Counted from the first letter of the stretch, positions 17,549-26,112 are shown. The stretch: DNA of 64,000 nt from Pseudomonadales bacterium (GCA_028285415.1 JANQPF010000005.1:124001-188000); one strand, 5' to 3'. Made by a program: numbers and translations. The notes: generated from the letters alone by a model not told the origin.

Positions 17549-18718
17549 CTAATATCCAAATGCCAGCTGTTCGCGCGTGCTGCTGTCCGTAAACGAATTG
17601 ATCTGCGCGGCGATCTTCGCAGCCCCATTGATTCGGCCGAAAAGGACCGCGCCAATCAGGGTGCTTCCCTGGAAGAAGAGTCGTCGGTAGATGCCGTGTG
17701 TTCGATCGCGGATGACCACATCTTCCGTTGCGCCCTCAGGGCGCGTCTGCCCGGCGCTGAAGAGCGCAAGGTGTTCGAGCTTGAGGTGCGTGCTCGGGAC
17801 GAAATCAGGCATGCGTGCGTCGCCACCGCTCAGGTTCTCCGCCAGCACGTCGGCTTGCTGATTCACCAGTGCAACGAGTCCTGCTCGCTGTCCGGACATG
17901 TTGGCGCATTCGCCGATGGCGCAAACGCCAGGTATTTGGGTCTGCAGACGATCGTCGACGAGGATGCCGAGGTTGCATGGCACGCCGGCAGTCTGAGCGA
18001 GTTCAACTCGCGGCGTGGTGCCTGTCGCAAGCAGCAGGAGGTCGGTCTCCAGTGAGACTCCGTTGTCGAGCGTCACTGCGTTGATATGCTTGTCGCCTTC
18101 GACCGCGGCGATACTGGCCTCCAGCGAGAGCCCGATGCCACGAGCCCTCAGGTGATCGGCAAGAAGCTCAGCGCTCTGATCATCCAGCTGCCGGTGCATC
18201 AGCGCACTGCCCCGGTGCACGACGTGAACGTCGAGGCCCTGACGCGACAGCGCGTCTGCCGTTTCAAGACCGAGCAGCCCGCCACCCAGCACGACAGCTC
18301 GGCTGGCGCGGTGCATCTCGGAGCGCAGCTCGTCCGCGTTGGCGAGCGTTCGCAGCGGCATCACGCCGGGTAGATGAATACCTGGAATGGGAGGTATTGG
18401 AGCGGTTGATCCGGTAGCAAAGACCAGGTTCTCGAACTGAAGACGCTCGTGCCCGGCGACGGCCACGCGCCGCTGCAGGTCTATCGCATCGATTCTGGTT
18501 TCGGTCAGAGTAGTTAGATCAACGCTTTCAGGAGTCTGCATCTGGTGTCGTGTGCACGCGCCGGCCACGTAGTCCGGCAGCAACACGCGGTTGTAGCCGA
18601 GATCGGGTTCATCACCCGCGATGATCACGGATGCGTCGGGTTTCCTCGAGACCAGGCGTTGCGCCAACCTGGCCCCGGCCATACCGCCACCTACGATGAG
18701 AACCTCGCAGACCCTCAT
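17549..18718 (-). CDS. FAD/NAD(P)H oxidoreductase, probable NasA partner
   Basis: A 389-residue pyridine-nucleotide-disulphide-type flavoprotein resembling rubredoxin reductases and the N-terminal part of NirB. It shows an FAD Rossmann motif (VLIVGGGMAGARLAQ), the second nucleotide-binding motif VVLGGGLLGLETADAL near residue 140, and the TDLLLLATGTTPR and PGVCAIGECA signatures. It lacks the active-site cysteine pair of disulphide reductases. Its ATG overlaps the ABC ATPase stop, and it precedes nirB by 8 bases. Role by inference: transfer of electrons from NAD(P)H to the BFD cluster of NasA, as for NasB/NasC-type electron-transfer subunits. A function with NirB is less likely, because NirB carries its own flavin domain. 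Confidence 0.8.
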   Translation of the reverse strand: MRVCEVLIVGGGMAGARLAQRLVSRKPDASVIIAGDEPDLGYNRVLLPDYVAGACTRHQMQTPESVDLTTLTETRIDAIDLQRRVAVAGHERLQFENLVFATGSTAPIPPIPGIHLPGVMPLRTLANADELRSEMHRASRAVVLGGGLLGLETADALSRQGLDVHVVHRGSALMHRQLDDQSAELLADHLRARGIGLSLEASIAAVEGDKHINAVTLDNGVSLETDLLLLATGTTPRVELAQTAGVPCNLGILVDDRLQTQIPGVCAIGECANMSGQRAGLVALVNQQADVLAENLSGGDARMPDFVPSTHLKLEHLALFSAGQTRPEGATEDVVIRDRTHGIYRRLFFQGSTLIGAVLFGRINGAAKIAAQINSFTDSSTREQLAFGY

Positions 18719-19554
18719 CAGGCAGCTTCTGACTGTGCCGCCACGTTCTCGTTCGGATTTTCTCCCGTGTCTGGCTTCTGGTGCGCGGCGTACAGGAAGT
18801 CCAATACCAGGCGGCGGCAGTGATTGAACTGGGCGTCCTCGGCGAGTGCCAGCCGCTCTCTCGGACGCGCCAGATTGACGTCGACAATCTGACCAACGCG
18901 TGCTGCCGGGCCGTTGGACATCATGACAATCCGGTCTGACAGGAGCACGGCTTCATCGACATCATGTGTAATCATGATGACGGTATTCCCGAGCTCACGG
19001 TGAATCTCCATGGTAGTGTCCTGCAGCTGTGCTCTCGTCAGCGCGTCGAGCGCGCCGAAGGGCTCGTCCATCAGCAGAAGCTTTGGCTGCATGGCGAGTG
19101 CTCGGGCGATACCAACGCGTTGCTTCATGCCGCCGGATATCTCGTGAGGCATCTTGCCGGCGGCGTGGCTCATGTTCACCAGAGCCAGGTTGTGTTCGAT
19201 CCACTCGTGCATCTCGGCCTTCGACTTGGTTTTCTTGAAGACCGTTTTCACAGCGAGCGCGACGTTGCCGTACACGGTCAACCAGGGCATGAGCGCGTGA
19301 TTCTGAAAGACCACCGCTCGATCGGGGCCCGGCTCCGTAATTTGCTTGTTGTCGAGAAAGACGCCTCCGGAAGTGACATCAAGAAGTCCTGCAACGATGT
19401 TGAGCACCGTCGATTTGCCGCAGCCCGAATGACCGATGAGGGAGATGAACTCACCCTCCGAGATTTTGAGATCCACTTCGCGCAGCGCCTCGAAAGAACC
19501 GCTGTCTGTATGGAAAGTTTTGCTGATCTGGCTGATGTCGAGAAAATGTGTCAT
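18718..19554 (-). CDS. nrtD: Nitrate ABC transporter, ATP-binding protein
   Basis: A 278-residue ABC ATPase of the nitrate/sulfonate/taurine class that powers nitrate uptake. Seen: Walker A GHSGCGKST near residue 42, Q-loop, signature ISGGMKQRVGIARAL, Walker B LLLMDEPFGALD and the switch His in MITHDVDEA. A single ATPase is present, unlike cyanobacterial systems with a fused NrtC sensor. It begins 13 bases after the permease stop and overlaps the flavoprotein start by one base. Confidence 0.93.
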   Translation of the reverse strand: MTHFLDISQISKTFHTDSGSFEALREVDLKISEGEFISLIGHSGCGKSTVLNIVAGLLDVTSGGVFLDNKQITEPGPDRAVVFQNHALMPWLTVYGNVALAVKTVFKKTKSKAEMHEWIEHNLALVNMSHAAGKMPHEISGGMKQRVGIARALAMQPKLLLMDEPFGALDALTRAQLQDTTMEIHRELGNTVIMITHDVDEAVLLSDRIVMMSNGPAARVGQIVDVNLARPRERLALAEDAQFNHCRRLVLDFLYAAHQKPDTGENPNENVAAQSEAA

Positions 19555-19567
19555 GAGGTCTGCTCTG

Positions 19568-20539
19568 TTAACGTAAAACTGCGGACTTGTCCCAGCTCAC
19601 CCGGCGTTGCAGGAGCAGCATGCAGCGGTCCAATGCAAAGCCAATCAGCCCGATGGTGACAACCGCCACCATGATGCGGGCCAGAGAGTTGGAAGAGCCG
19701 TTTTGGAATTCGTCCCAGATGAATTTTCCGAGCCCCGGGTTCTGCGCGAGCATCTCAGCGGCGATGAGCACCATCCAACCTGTTGCAAGCGACAATCGCA
19801 GCCCGGTGAAAATCATGGGTACCGACGAGGGCAGGACAATCTTGGCAACATGAGTCATTGGCGGGAGCTTGATGACCTTGCCAACGTTGACCAGATCGCG
19901 ATCGATACCGGCAACGCCAACCGTCGTATTGATGACCGTTGGCCACAGGCAGCAGAGCGCGACGGTGAATGCGGAATTCAGAAAGGACTTCTCGAACATG
20001 GGGTCATCACTGACGTACAGTGCGGAGACCACCATGGTTACCAGCGGCAGCCAGGCAAGCGGCGACACCGGTTTGAACACCTGAATGATTGGATTGAATG
20101 CCTGATAGATCCGCTCGTTCAGCCCACAGGCAATCCCAAGAGGAATGGCGACGGCTGATGCCAGTACGAATCCGAACATGACGGTGTAAAGGCTCGTGAA
20201 AATCTGGTCGAGAAAGCTCGGTTTGCCCGTGTAGCTCCTCCACTTCACTTCTGCGTCCGGGTTCTTTGCGAGCTTTTCGGCGTTGCGCTTCTCCTGGCGC
20301 TCGTGGAACCGCTCAGCCTTCTCCCGTTGCTCTAGATGCTCTTCATAAAGCGAATTCGACTGTTCCCAGACCTGGGCAGGTCCGGGAAACTTGCCGAGCG
20401 ACGTATCGATGTTGTTTGCTGTGATGTGCCAGATCAGGAGGAAAAACGCGATGCCTGCGGCAGGCACTACGCCGCGCGCGAACAGCATGGGTAAGCGGCG
20501 ACCGGCGGCCTCCAGATTGATGCTGGCGAGGGTAATCAC
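19568..20539 (-). CDS. nrtB: Nitrate ABC transporter, permease
   Basis: A 323-residue inner-membrane permease. One N-terminal helix (about residues 20-42) is followed by a charged cytoplasmic/periplasmic linker rich in Glu and Lys (about 60-100), and then five to six helices with the ABC permease EAA-like loop ([14 protein letters not shown] region, about 240-260). The long linker is usual in NrtB/CmpB proteins. The GTG start at 20539 overlaps the nrtA stop (GTGA). It forms the channel for nitrate, probably as a homodimer, with NrtD. Confidence 0.92.
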   Translation of the reverse strand: MITLASINLEAAGRRLPMLFARGVVPAAGIAFFLLIWHITANNIDTSLGKFPGPAQVWEQSNSLYEEHLEQREKAERFHERQEKRNAEKLAKNPDAEVKWRSYTGKPSFLDQIFTSLYTVMFGFVLASAVAIPLGIACGLNERIYQAFNPIIQVFKPVSPLAWLPLVTMVVSALYVSDDPMFEKSFLNSAFTVALCCLWPTVINTTVGVAGIDRDLVNVGKVIKLPPMTHVAKIVLPSSVPMIFTGLRLSLATGWMVLIAAEMLAQNPGLGKFIWDEFQNGSSNSLARIMVAVVTIGLIGFALDRCMLLLQRRVSWDKSAVLR

Positions 20540-21912
20540 AGGACTTCGTCCTTAAGCCCAATCGGAAACTTCTCCAGGTAGGCGTTTGGCGAGCGGCCGT
20601 CGAAAGTAATGCCGTCGATGAACTCGGTCTGCGGAGGGCGATAACCGGTCTCGTTGTCAAAATCCGGAAAGTCCGCGGCGGTCATATGGCCCTCAGCGAT
20701 CAGTTCCTTGGCAGCAATGACATATAAATCAGGGCGGTAAACCTGCTTCGCGACTGAGTCATACCAGGAGTCTTCTTTCGGTTCTGCGATCTGGCCCCAG
20801 CGGCGCATTTGTGAGAGATACCAGACGGCGTCCGAGTAGTACGGGTAAGTGGCGAAGTAGCGGAAGAAGACGTTGAAATCGGGGACGTCGCGCTTGTCAC
20901 CTTTCTCGTATTCGAACGTGCCGGTCATCGAGTTGGCGATGACCTCGGCGTCCGCCCCGACGTATTCGCTGCGCGCGAGAATGTTCACAGCCTCCATACG
21001 GTTGGCATTGTCGTTTTCGTCCAGCCACTTGGCTGCGCGCAGGAGTGCCTTCACGACACGAATTGTGGTGTTTGGATATTTTTCGGTGAACTCCTTTGTC
21101 ATGCCGAACACTTTTTCCGGATTGTCTTTCCAGATCTCGTAGTCGGTAATGACCGGAACGCCAATGCCTTTGAAGACCGCCTGCTGATTCCAGGGCTCAC
21201 CCACGCAATAGCCATAGATGGTCCCGGCTTCCAGAGTTGCAGGCATTTGCGGTGGTGGCGTCACAGAAAGCAGTACGTCGGCGTCCAGCTGTCCGCTGAT
21301 GTCGCCCTTGTGAGGGGCATAGAATCCGGGGTGGAGCCCGCCCGCTGCAAGCCAGTAGCGGAGTTCGTAGTTGTGCGTAGACACCGGGAAAACCATGCCC
21401 ATGTTGAACGGCTTGCCTTCGGCCAGGTAGCTCTCCACCACCGGCTTGAGATAATCGGCTTTGATCGGGTGTTGCGGTCTGCCGTCAGCCTGCTTGGGAA
21501 TGTTGGGCTTCATGGCTTCCCAGATGGCGTTGGAGACGGTGATGCCGTTGCCGTTCAGGTCCATTGAGAAGGGCGTGACAATGTGGGCCTTGGTGCCGAA
21601 GCCGATGGTGGCTGCCAGGGGTTGTCCCGCCAGCATGTGCGCGCCGTCCAGTTGTCCGTCGATGACGCCGTCTAGGAGCACCTTCCAGTTGGCCTGGGCT
21701 TCAATCGTCACGTACAGACCTTCGTCCTCGAAGTAGCCGTTCTCGTAAGCGATCGCGATGGGTGCCATGTCGGTCAGTTTGATGAAGCCGAACGTCAGCT
21801 CGTCCTTTTCGGGCTCTCCGATTTCTGCGAAGACATCTGCGCTGCCTAGAGTCAGGCTCAGAACGATGCTCGCGATGCCCATGGTAAAAACTGTCTTGAT
21901 ACTACTGCGCAA
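20536..21912 (-). CDS. nrtA: Nitrate ABC transporter, substrate-binding protein
   Basis: A 458-residue periplasmic nitrate-binding protein of the NrtA/CmpA family. The frame opens at a TTG at 21948, but the TTG at 21912 is preferred: AGGAG lies 6 bases upstream and the protein then starts directly with a signal peptide ([20 protein letters not shown], cleavage near DVFA). Diagnostic regions: [35 protein letters not shown] and [12 protein letters not shown]. This is the first gene of the operon nrtABD-flavoprotein-nirBD-nasA-cobA. A sigma54-like promoter and a terminator hairpin lie in its 5' leader, and the sensor NasS upstream is its paralogue. Confidence 0.94.
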   Translation of the reverse strand: MRSSIKTVFTMGIASIVLSLTLGSADVFAEIGEPEKDELTFGFIKLTDMAPIAIAYENGYFEDEGLYVTIEAQANWKVLLDGVIDGQLDGAHMLAGQPLAATIGFGTKAHIVTPFSMDLNGNGITVSNAIWEAMKPNIPKQADGRPQHPIKADYLKPVVESYLAEGKPFNMGMVFPVSTHNYELRYWLAAGGLHPGFYAPHKGDISGQLDADVLLSVTPPPQMPATLEAGTIYGYCVGEPWNQQAVFKGIGVPVITDYEIWKDNPEKVFGMTKEFTEKYPNTTIRVVKALLRAAKWLDENDNANRMEAVNILARSEYVGADAEVIANSMTGTFEYEKGDKRDVPDFNVFFRYFATYPYYSDAVWYLSQMRRWGQIAEPKEDSWYDSVAKQVYRPDLYVIAAKELIAEGHMTAADFPDFDNETGYRPPQTEFIDGITFDGRSPNAYLEKFPIGLKDEVL

Positions 21913-21943
21913 AATTGACTCCTGAGTTCCGAAGATTCCTGCT

Positions 21944-21997
21944 CCCAAAACGACAAACGCCTGTCGCTCGTAAGTCTCGACTTGCGAACGACAGGCG
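21944..21997 (-). terminator. Attenuator hairpin in the nrtA leader
   Basis: Read on the minus strand, 19-base arms (21997-21979 and 21976-21958) pair almost completely, with one G-U wobble and one C-A mismatch. The tract TTTGTCGTTTTG follows immediately. The hairpin lies about 45 bases before the nrtA start and downstream of the predicted sigma54 promoter, so it would stop transcription inside the leader. NasT, encoded nearby, is an ANTAR protein of the type known to prevent such termination in nas leaders when nitrate is present. I could not place the two-hairpin ANTAR target unambiguously. Confidence 0.7.
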
Positions 21998-22061
21998 CCT
22001 TTGCCCGAATTGGTGAGTTGTAAGGGGCCGTTACGTAATCGGCGGGTCCCGCCTCTGGTAA

Positions 22062-22078
22062 TACAAGAGGCGTGCCAG
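22062..22078 (-). promoter_or_regulatory. Sigma54-type promoter of the nrtA operon
   Basis: Minus-strand CTGGCACGCCTCTTGTA matches the -24/-12 consensus YTGGCACG-N4-TTGCW at all positions of the -24 box, with exact spacing; the -12 element is TTGTA instead of TTGCA. Transcription would start near 22051, leaving a leader of about 140 bases that contains the attenuator. This predicts NtrC-dependent expression under nitrogen limitation. No clear NtrC dyad was found upstream of it. Confidence 0.65.
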
Positions 22079-22104
22079 TTAAGGATTACAGCCGTTAAGC
22101 ATTG

Positions 22105-22149
22105 AAAAAACAGGCGCTTACGGAGGTCCTTCGTGACCTCGCAGGCGCC
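22105..22149 (-). terminator. Intrinsic terminator after nasS
   Basis: On the minus strand, GGCGC and GAGGTC pair with GACCTC and GCGCC around the six-base loop ACGAAG; a run of six T follows (22110-22105). It begins 19 bases after the nasS stop and precedes the nrtA promoter, so it separates the porin-nasT-nasS unit from the structural operon. Confidence 0.75.
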
Positions 22150-22167
22150 GGCATGGCACGGGTTGTA

Positions 22168-23268
22168 CTATTTTGGGGCGGCGGGGGATGCGAATGCCTT
22201 GAGATGGGGCAGCGTGGCATCGTAAAGATCGGGTCGGCACACCTGTTCAGCCAGCGTCTGAGTGTCTGCTACCGGTTTGCCCGTAAGCTCAGCGCATTCG
22301 TTGATGAGGCTGACAGTTTCTGCGAGCTGCGGACGGTTGACCTCGTCACCGTAGAAGAGGTGGAAGTTCGGTACCCCGGTGCTTGCGGACGTCGCGTGAT
22401 CCCGCAGGCAGCCGGTGAGCGAAGGCAGGATTCGGGATGCGGGTATATTCAGATATTCCGGTGCCGCCAGCATTCTGGACGCGCTTGTTGCGTTCTCGCG
22501 GCAGGCGAGCCACGCGCATGCACGGAGCAGCGCAACGCGCAGCCTGAGATGAGTATTCGGATGCACGCGATGCCACTCTTCGCTGACGGCCAATACTTTC
22601 TCGGGCGCGCCCGACCATACATCGACGCCCATCGCAGCAATTCCGCCCAAACCGCCAATCACAGCAACGGTGTTCCAGGGTTCGCCGACACAATACCCAT
22701 CGATCACCCCAGACCGCAGACTGTCCACCATCTGAACAGGGGGTACGACGATCAGGCGGATGTCCCGGTCGGGATCGATACCTGCGGTTCGCAGCCATCG
22801 GCGCAACAGCACGGTGTGGGTCGAGAAAGCGTGGACGGTGGCGAACGTGAAGGAAAGATTCCGCGTCTTCATGACCAGCGCCAGCGCTTCGGCAATTGAC
22901 GCGCACTCGCCGCGATCGCGCAGTGACTGGCACTCGGCCCATAACGGCTGGCTCAGGGTAATTGCATTACCGTTCTTGGAAAGCACGAGGCCGGTGAGAA
23001 TGGGTGCCCTGATCCCGCTGACGCCAAGCGTCGACATGGCGGGCAGCGGTGCGAGCATCTGTGCTGCATCCAGGTTGCCGGCTGCCAGCTTATCCCTGGC
23101 GTTCGCCCACGAAATCTCCTGGTGCAGGGATACGGACATGCCCATCTGGGTAAACAAGCCGAGCTCCTGCGCGACGATCAGAGGCGCGGCATCGGTCAGA
23201 CGCAGGTAGCCGAGGTTGAGGTTCTCTTTCTCGGGGACGGGTAGTTCATGGTTTGTCTTGTCGTTCAT
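22168..23268 (-). CDS. nasS: Nitrate sensor protein NasS
   Basis: A 366-residue NrtA-like protein with no signal peptide, so it is cytoplasmic, as expected of NasS. The ATG at 23268 lies 4 bases after the nasT stop; a TTG 30 bases earlier would overlap nasT and is less likely. It shares with NrtA the LGYLRLTDAAPLIVAQELG start and [12 protein letters not shown]. Known for NasS: without nitrate or nitrite it sequesters NasT, and ligand binding frees NasT to act on leader RNA. The gene is directly downstream of nasT and is closed by a strong terminator. Confidence 0.93.
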   Translation of the reverse strand: MNDKTNHELPVPEKENLNLGYLRLTDAAPLIVAQELGLFTQMGMSVSLHQEISWANARDKLAAGNLDAAQMLAPLPAMSTLGVSGIRAPILTGLVLSKNGNAITLSQPLWAECQSLRDRGECASIAEALALVMKTRNLSFTFATVHAFSTHTVLLRRWLRTAGIDPDRDIRLIVVPPVQMVDSLRSGVIDGYCVGEPWNTVAVIGGLGGIAAMGVDVWSGAPEKVLAVSEEWHRVHPNTHLRLRVALLRACAWLACRENATSASRMLAAPEYLNIPASRILPSLTGCLRDHATSASTGVPNFHLFYGDEVNRPQLAETVSLINECAELTGKPVADTQTLAEQVCRPDLYDATLPHLKAFASPAAPK

Positions 23269-23272
23269 GAGG

Positions 23273-23869
23273 TCACGCTTTTCTACGTTCGGAAGCAAGT
23301 ACCTGACGGGCGATGTCCGCGAGGCGTACCCCGCAGTTCATTGCCTGGTGGCGCAGCTGTGAGTAGGCGTCGTCTTCGGAGAGATCAAGTGCGTCCATGA
23401 GGTAGTGTTTTGCCTTGTCGATGATCTGACGGTCATCCAGCTGCGAGCGGGTTTCGTCGAGTTTGTTTTTGAGCCCCTGGAAGCTCTGAAACTGTGCGAT
23501 CGCAACTTGAATGATGGGTCTGACTTTTGCGGGGTCGATACTGCCGACCAGGTAGGTCGACACCCCGGCGTCGACGGCTCGTTTGATGTAATCGGGGTCC
23601 TGCTCTTCGCTGAACATGACCACCGGCGTAGGTTGATGCCGTGCGACGACAGATAAGCTCTCCAGAATGTCGCGTCCGGGCGATTCCATGTCGATGACAA
23701 TGACATCTGGTTCGGCATCCGATATTGCCTTCAGCACGCGCATAGGCTCCGACAGGATGCCGCAGGTTTCGAACCCGAGGTCCGCCAAACACTGTTTAAC
23801 CCACTCAGCGCGCTGCGGATCGTCGTCCACCAACATGATCCGCAGCGGCCGGGGTGTGTGATCCGACAC
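23273..23869 (-). CDS. nasT: ANTAR antitermination regulator NasT
   Basis: A 198-residue response-regulator-like protein with a C-terminal ANTAR RNA-binding domain. The receiver fold spans about residues 10-125, with the acidic cluster D15-D17 and D60 in VIVIDMES. The ANTAR domain (about 135-195) shows IDKAKHYLMDALDLSEDDAY. The start is GTG. Known role: NasT binds a two-hairpin RNA motif in nas leaders and allows read-through of the terminator. Two candidate leaders with terminators are visible, before nrtA and before the porin. The gene lies 57 bases after the porin stop with no obvious terminator between, so nasT may be co-transcribed with the porin. Confidence 0.95.
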   Translation of the reverse strand: MSDHTPRPLRIMLVDDDPQRAEWVKQCLADLGFETCGILSEPMRVLKAISDAEPDVIVIDMESPGRDILESLSVVARHQPTPVVMFSEEQDPDYIKRAVDAGVSTYLVGSIDPAKVRPIIQVAIAQFQSFQGLKNKLDETRSQLDDRQIIDKAKHYLMDALDLSEDDAYSQLRHQAMNCGVRLADIARQVLASERRKA

Positions 23870-23926
23870 TTCCGTACTGCTTAAACTTGTTGCTTGTGCC
23901 TGCGAGGCTGCAAGGAAGATGCCAGG

Positions 23927-25135
23927 TCAGAGGTTCACGATGACCGAGAACCAGAGTTTGCTCGTGTCGGTGGCGAAATCATCGGCGGAATAGTCCGCGT
24001 ACTTCAGCTGCAGGTTCACCCCTTTTACCGGGCTGTAGTTTGCGACCAGGTTGATCTCGTCCCCGTAGTCGGTGCTGCCTTCGTCAGCGCTGAGGTCGTG
24101 GTAGGTGGCGGCAACTTTGACCGGACCAAGACTGCCTGCAAGGCCAAAATAGATGTCTTCGATGCCGTCGGCGGGTGTAACGAGGAACTTGTCAGCCCAG
24201 CCCTGGAATTTATGCAGCGTGGCGAGCGGTGTGCGAAAGGCAGCGTTGCCATCATCGCTGCCTAGAAGCTCGTAGCCCGCGTTCAGTGTGACAGGGCCTG
24301 CTTTGATGGCAGCCCCGGCAGCCAGAAAATCTGCGTCGTAGTCGAGAGGAGAATCGGCGTAGTCTGACTGTGTGGCATAGGTGGCGTTGAGTTTGGCGGG
24401 TCCGAATTCGCCCCGGTAGCTCAGACCGTAGGTAGCTGTCGAATTCGGCACGCCGTTGTCGTTGTCGAAATCCAGTAGATAAGTGAACGCTTCGAAAGTC
24501 TGCTTTTCTGCAGCTTCCAGGGACGCCGTCAGGAAGTGAGAATTACTGCGCCAGTCGGACGGCTGTGCGCCGTCGTTGGGGCCAAAGATGCGGTTCACGT
24601 TCCAGACGTAGCTGTAGTCGATTTTGATGGCTTCCGACGCCTTGATCTCGGCCCGCAGGGCGTCGAAAGTTTGTTCGTTCTGCCGCCAGCCGACGCCGCC
24701 TACGAAGCGCTGATCGCCAATCAGGATGCGCTGTCGGCCCGCGGTGGTAGTGAAGCCGTCGCCCGTGTATTTGATGTAAGCCTGATTGAGGTCGAATCCT
24801 TCGGGGTCTGCGACCACCGGGTAGGTCGTGCGCCCGTTTTCGGTCGAGTTGTAGTCTTCAGGTCCAATCAAGGCGACGTAGTCGGCTTCGACGCCGTATT
24901 GCCATGACCCCATCTCGGCGGATGTGAACGTCACGCGACCGCGCAGCGTGGAGGCCGTGGCCTCGTCGTCAATGCCGTTCTGGTCGACCTGTTCCAGCCG
25001 ATAGCGCAGATTCAGTTTGACCTCACCTTCTGCCGTGCCGCGCCTTAGCTCTTCGAGCGCGGATGCCGCCATCGCGGTTTGACTGACAAGACTCATCACG
25101 CTTAGAACCGCCACTGCGATGTGTCGAACTCTCAT
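23927..25135 (-). CDS. Outer-membrane porin, alginate-export-like
   Basis: A 402-residue beta-barrel protein. The ATG at 25135 is chosen because GGAG lies 6 bases upstream and a signal peptide follows (MRVRHIAVAVLSVMSLVSQ, cleavage after TAMA). Alternating amphipathic strands run to a C terminus ending LWFSVIVNL; the last residue is Leu rather than the usual Phe. Regions such as TTAGRQRILIGDQRFVGGVG resemble the alginate-export/OprB-like porins. Its place next to nasTS and its nas-like leader suggest diffusion of nitrate or nitrite across the outer membrane; this is inference from context. Confidence 0.8.
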   Translation of the reverse strand: MRVRHIAVAVLSVMSLVSQTAMAASALEELRRGTAEGEVKLNLRYRLEQVDQNGIDDEATASTLRGRVTFTSAEMGSWQYGVEADYVALIGPEDYNSTENGRTTYPVVADPEGFDLNQAYIKYTGDGFTTTAGRQRILIGDQRFVGGVGWRQNEQTFDALRAEIKASEAIKIDYSYVWNVNRIFGPNDGAQPSDWRSNSHFLTASLEAAEKQTFEAFTYLLDFDNDNGVPNSTATYGLSYRGEFGPAKLNATYATQSDYADSPLDYDADFLAAGAAIKAGPVTLNAGYELLGSDDGNAAFRTPLATLHKFQGWADKFLVTPADGIEDIYFGLAGSLGPVKVAATYHDLSADEGSTDYGDEINLVANYSPVKGVNLQLKYADYSADDFATDTSKLWFSVIVNL

Positions 25136-25149
25136 GCTTTTCTCCAAAT

Positions 25150-25186
25150 AAAAAAAACGCCCAACGCCTTGGAGGGCGTTGAGCGT
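25150..25186 (-). terminator. Attenuator hairpin in the porin leader
   Basis: On the minus strand, ACGCTCAACGCC pairs with GGCGTTGGGCGT (12 bp, one wobble) around the six-base loop CTCCAA; eight T follow (25157-25150). The T run ends only 4 bases before the GGAG ribosome-binding site of the porin gene. No promoter fits between hairpin and start codon, so transcripts must cross it. That makes it an attenuator rather than a simple end of the upstream gene, parallel to the nrtA leader. Confidence 0.7.
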
Positions 25187-25242
25187 CGTTGCTTCGCTTT
25201 GTATTGAGTTGTCGGGTTGCCTACGAACCCGTCGAAAGATTA

Positions 25243-25259
25243 TTCAAAAAGCGGGCCAA
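25243..25259 (-). promoter_or_regulatory. Sigma54-like promoter of the porin-nasTS unit
   Basis: Minus-strand TTGGCCCGCTTTTTGAA keeps the GG and TTG of the -24/-12 elements at exact 12-base spacing, with departures at C54-type position A to C and at the -12 base (A for C). It is weaker than the nrtA site. Start of transcription would be near 25232, some 45 bases before the attenuator. Confidence 0.4.
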
Positions 25260-25310
25260 GTCGCTCAGCGGCGTCTATTCAGTGGCTCGGACGTGTGGCT
25301 GCTCAGCGCT

Positions 25311-25327
25311 TGCACAAGAATCGTGCG
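25311..25327. promoter_or_regulatory. NtrC-like enhancer dyad
   Basis: TGCAC-AAGAATC-GTGCG matches the NtrC-binding half-sites TGCAC-N7-GTGCA at nine of ten positions. It lies about 60-70 bases upstream of the sigma54-like element for the porin, a usual enhancer distance. NtrC binding would join porin and nasTS expression to nitrogen status. Confidence 0.45.
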
Positions 25328-25362
25328 CACCGGCGGCTCCGTGCCCGGAAATGTAACGTCCC

Positions 25363-26082
25363 CTAGTGATAATCAGCCAGATTGCGAAGCAGGTGCGCGG
25401 CACCGTTCGGATCGTTGATGACGGCGTCAGTACCGAATAGCCGCTCCTTCTGACCGCCGTAGAGCTCCCGGTTTCGACCCAGTGGTGCGAGCTCTTCCGC
25501 CCGCGCCCGCGCAACGTCGAGCAACGTGTCCGTACCTGCGGTCTGCTGCACGATGCCGGCGCTGAGCGCATCGGGTCCGGTCCAGCGGCGCGCCAGCTGT
25601 ACGGTTTCGAAAAAGGCGTTCATCGGCAGCTTGTGACGAAAGAGCGCAAGCTCGGGCTTCGGGATGGCCATACCCAGCTGCATCTCGTTGGCGCAGATGA
25701 AACCGCGATCCTCGCGCATGATGCGCACGTCATGGCACAGCGCACTCATGAAACCGGCGCCGAATGCGTGGCCGTTGATCGCGGCGATGGTCGGCATGGG
25801 AAACGTGATGATGCGGCTCATGAGCTTCATGAACTCATCGCCGAATACACCGCGATCGCCGGCTTCGGGGTGTGCGTCCGGGTTCTGGACCCAGTCGAGG
25901 TCCAGGCCGTTCGAGTAAAACTTATCGCTCGCCGCCGTGGTGATGAGCGCGGCGGGCCCTTCCGTTGCCTCCGCTTCGTCCAGCGCCTTGGCAATTTCCC
26001 GCACGAACGTGGTGTTCCAGCGGTTCTCGCCCGCGTCCATCGTCAGCGTGAAGACGTCGCCGTCTTTCGTCAGATCAATCAT
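25363..26082 (-). CDS. Enoyl-CoA hydratase/isomerase family protein
   Basis: A 239-residue crotonase-fold protein, shorter than the usual 255-265. It shows the N-terminal FTLTMDAGENRWN strand, an oxyanion-hole region FYSNGLDLDWV, and AINGHAFGAGFMSALCHDVR. The usual Glu of the second hydratase site is not obvious, so it may act as an isomerase or on an unusual acyl-CoA. It stands alone on the minus strand between the porin leader and the MmyB-like regulator, 30 bases after the latter's stop, so it may be co-transcribed with that gene. Confidence 0.85.
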   Translation of the reverse strand: MIDLTKDGDVFTLTMDAGENRWNTTFVREIAKALDEAEATEGPAALITTAASDKFYSNGLDLDWVQNPDAHPEAGDRGVFGDEFMKLMSRIITFPMPTIAAINGHAFGAGFMSALCHDVRIMREDRGFICANEMQLGMAIPKPELALFRHKLPMNAFFETVQLARRWTGPDALSAGIVQQTAGTDTLLDVARARAEELAPLGRNRELYGGQKERLFGTDAVINDPNGAAHLLRNLADYH

Positions 26083-26112
26083 TTTGTGTCCCGCCTGAAA
26101 AGCGAAATGCTA

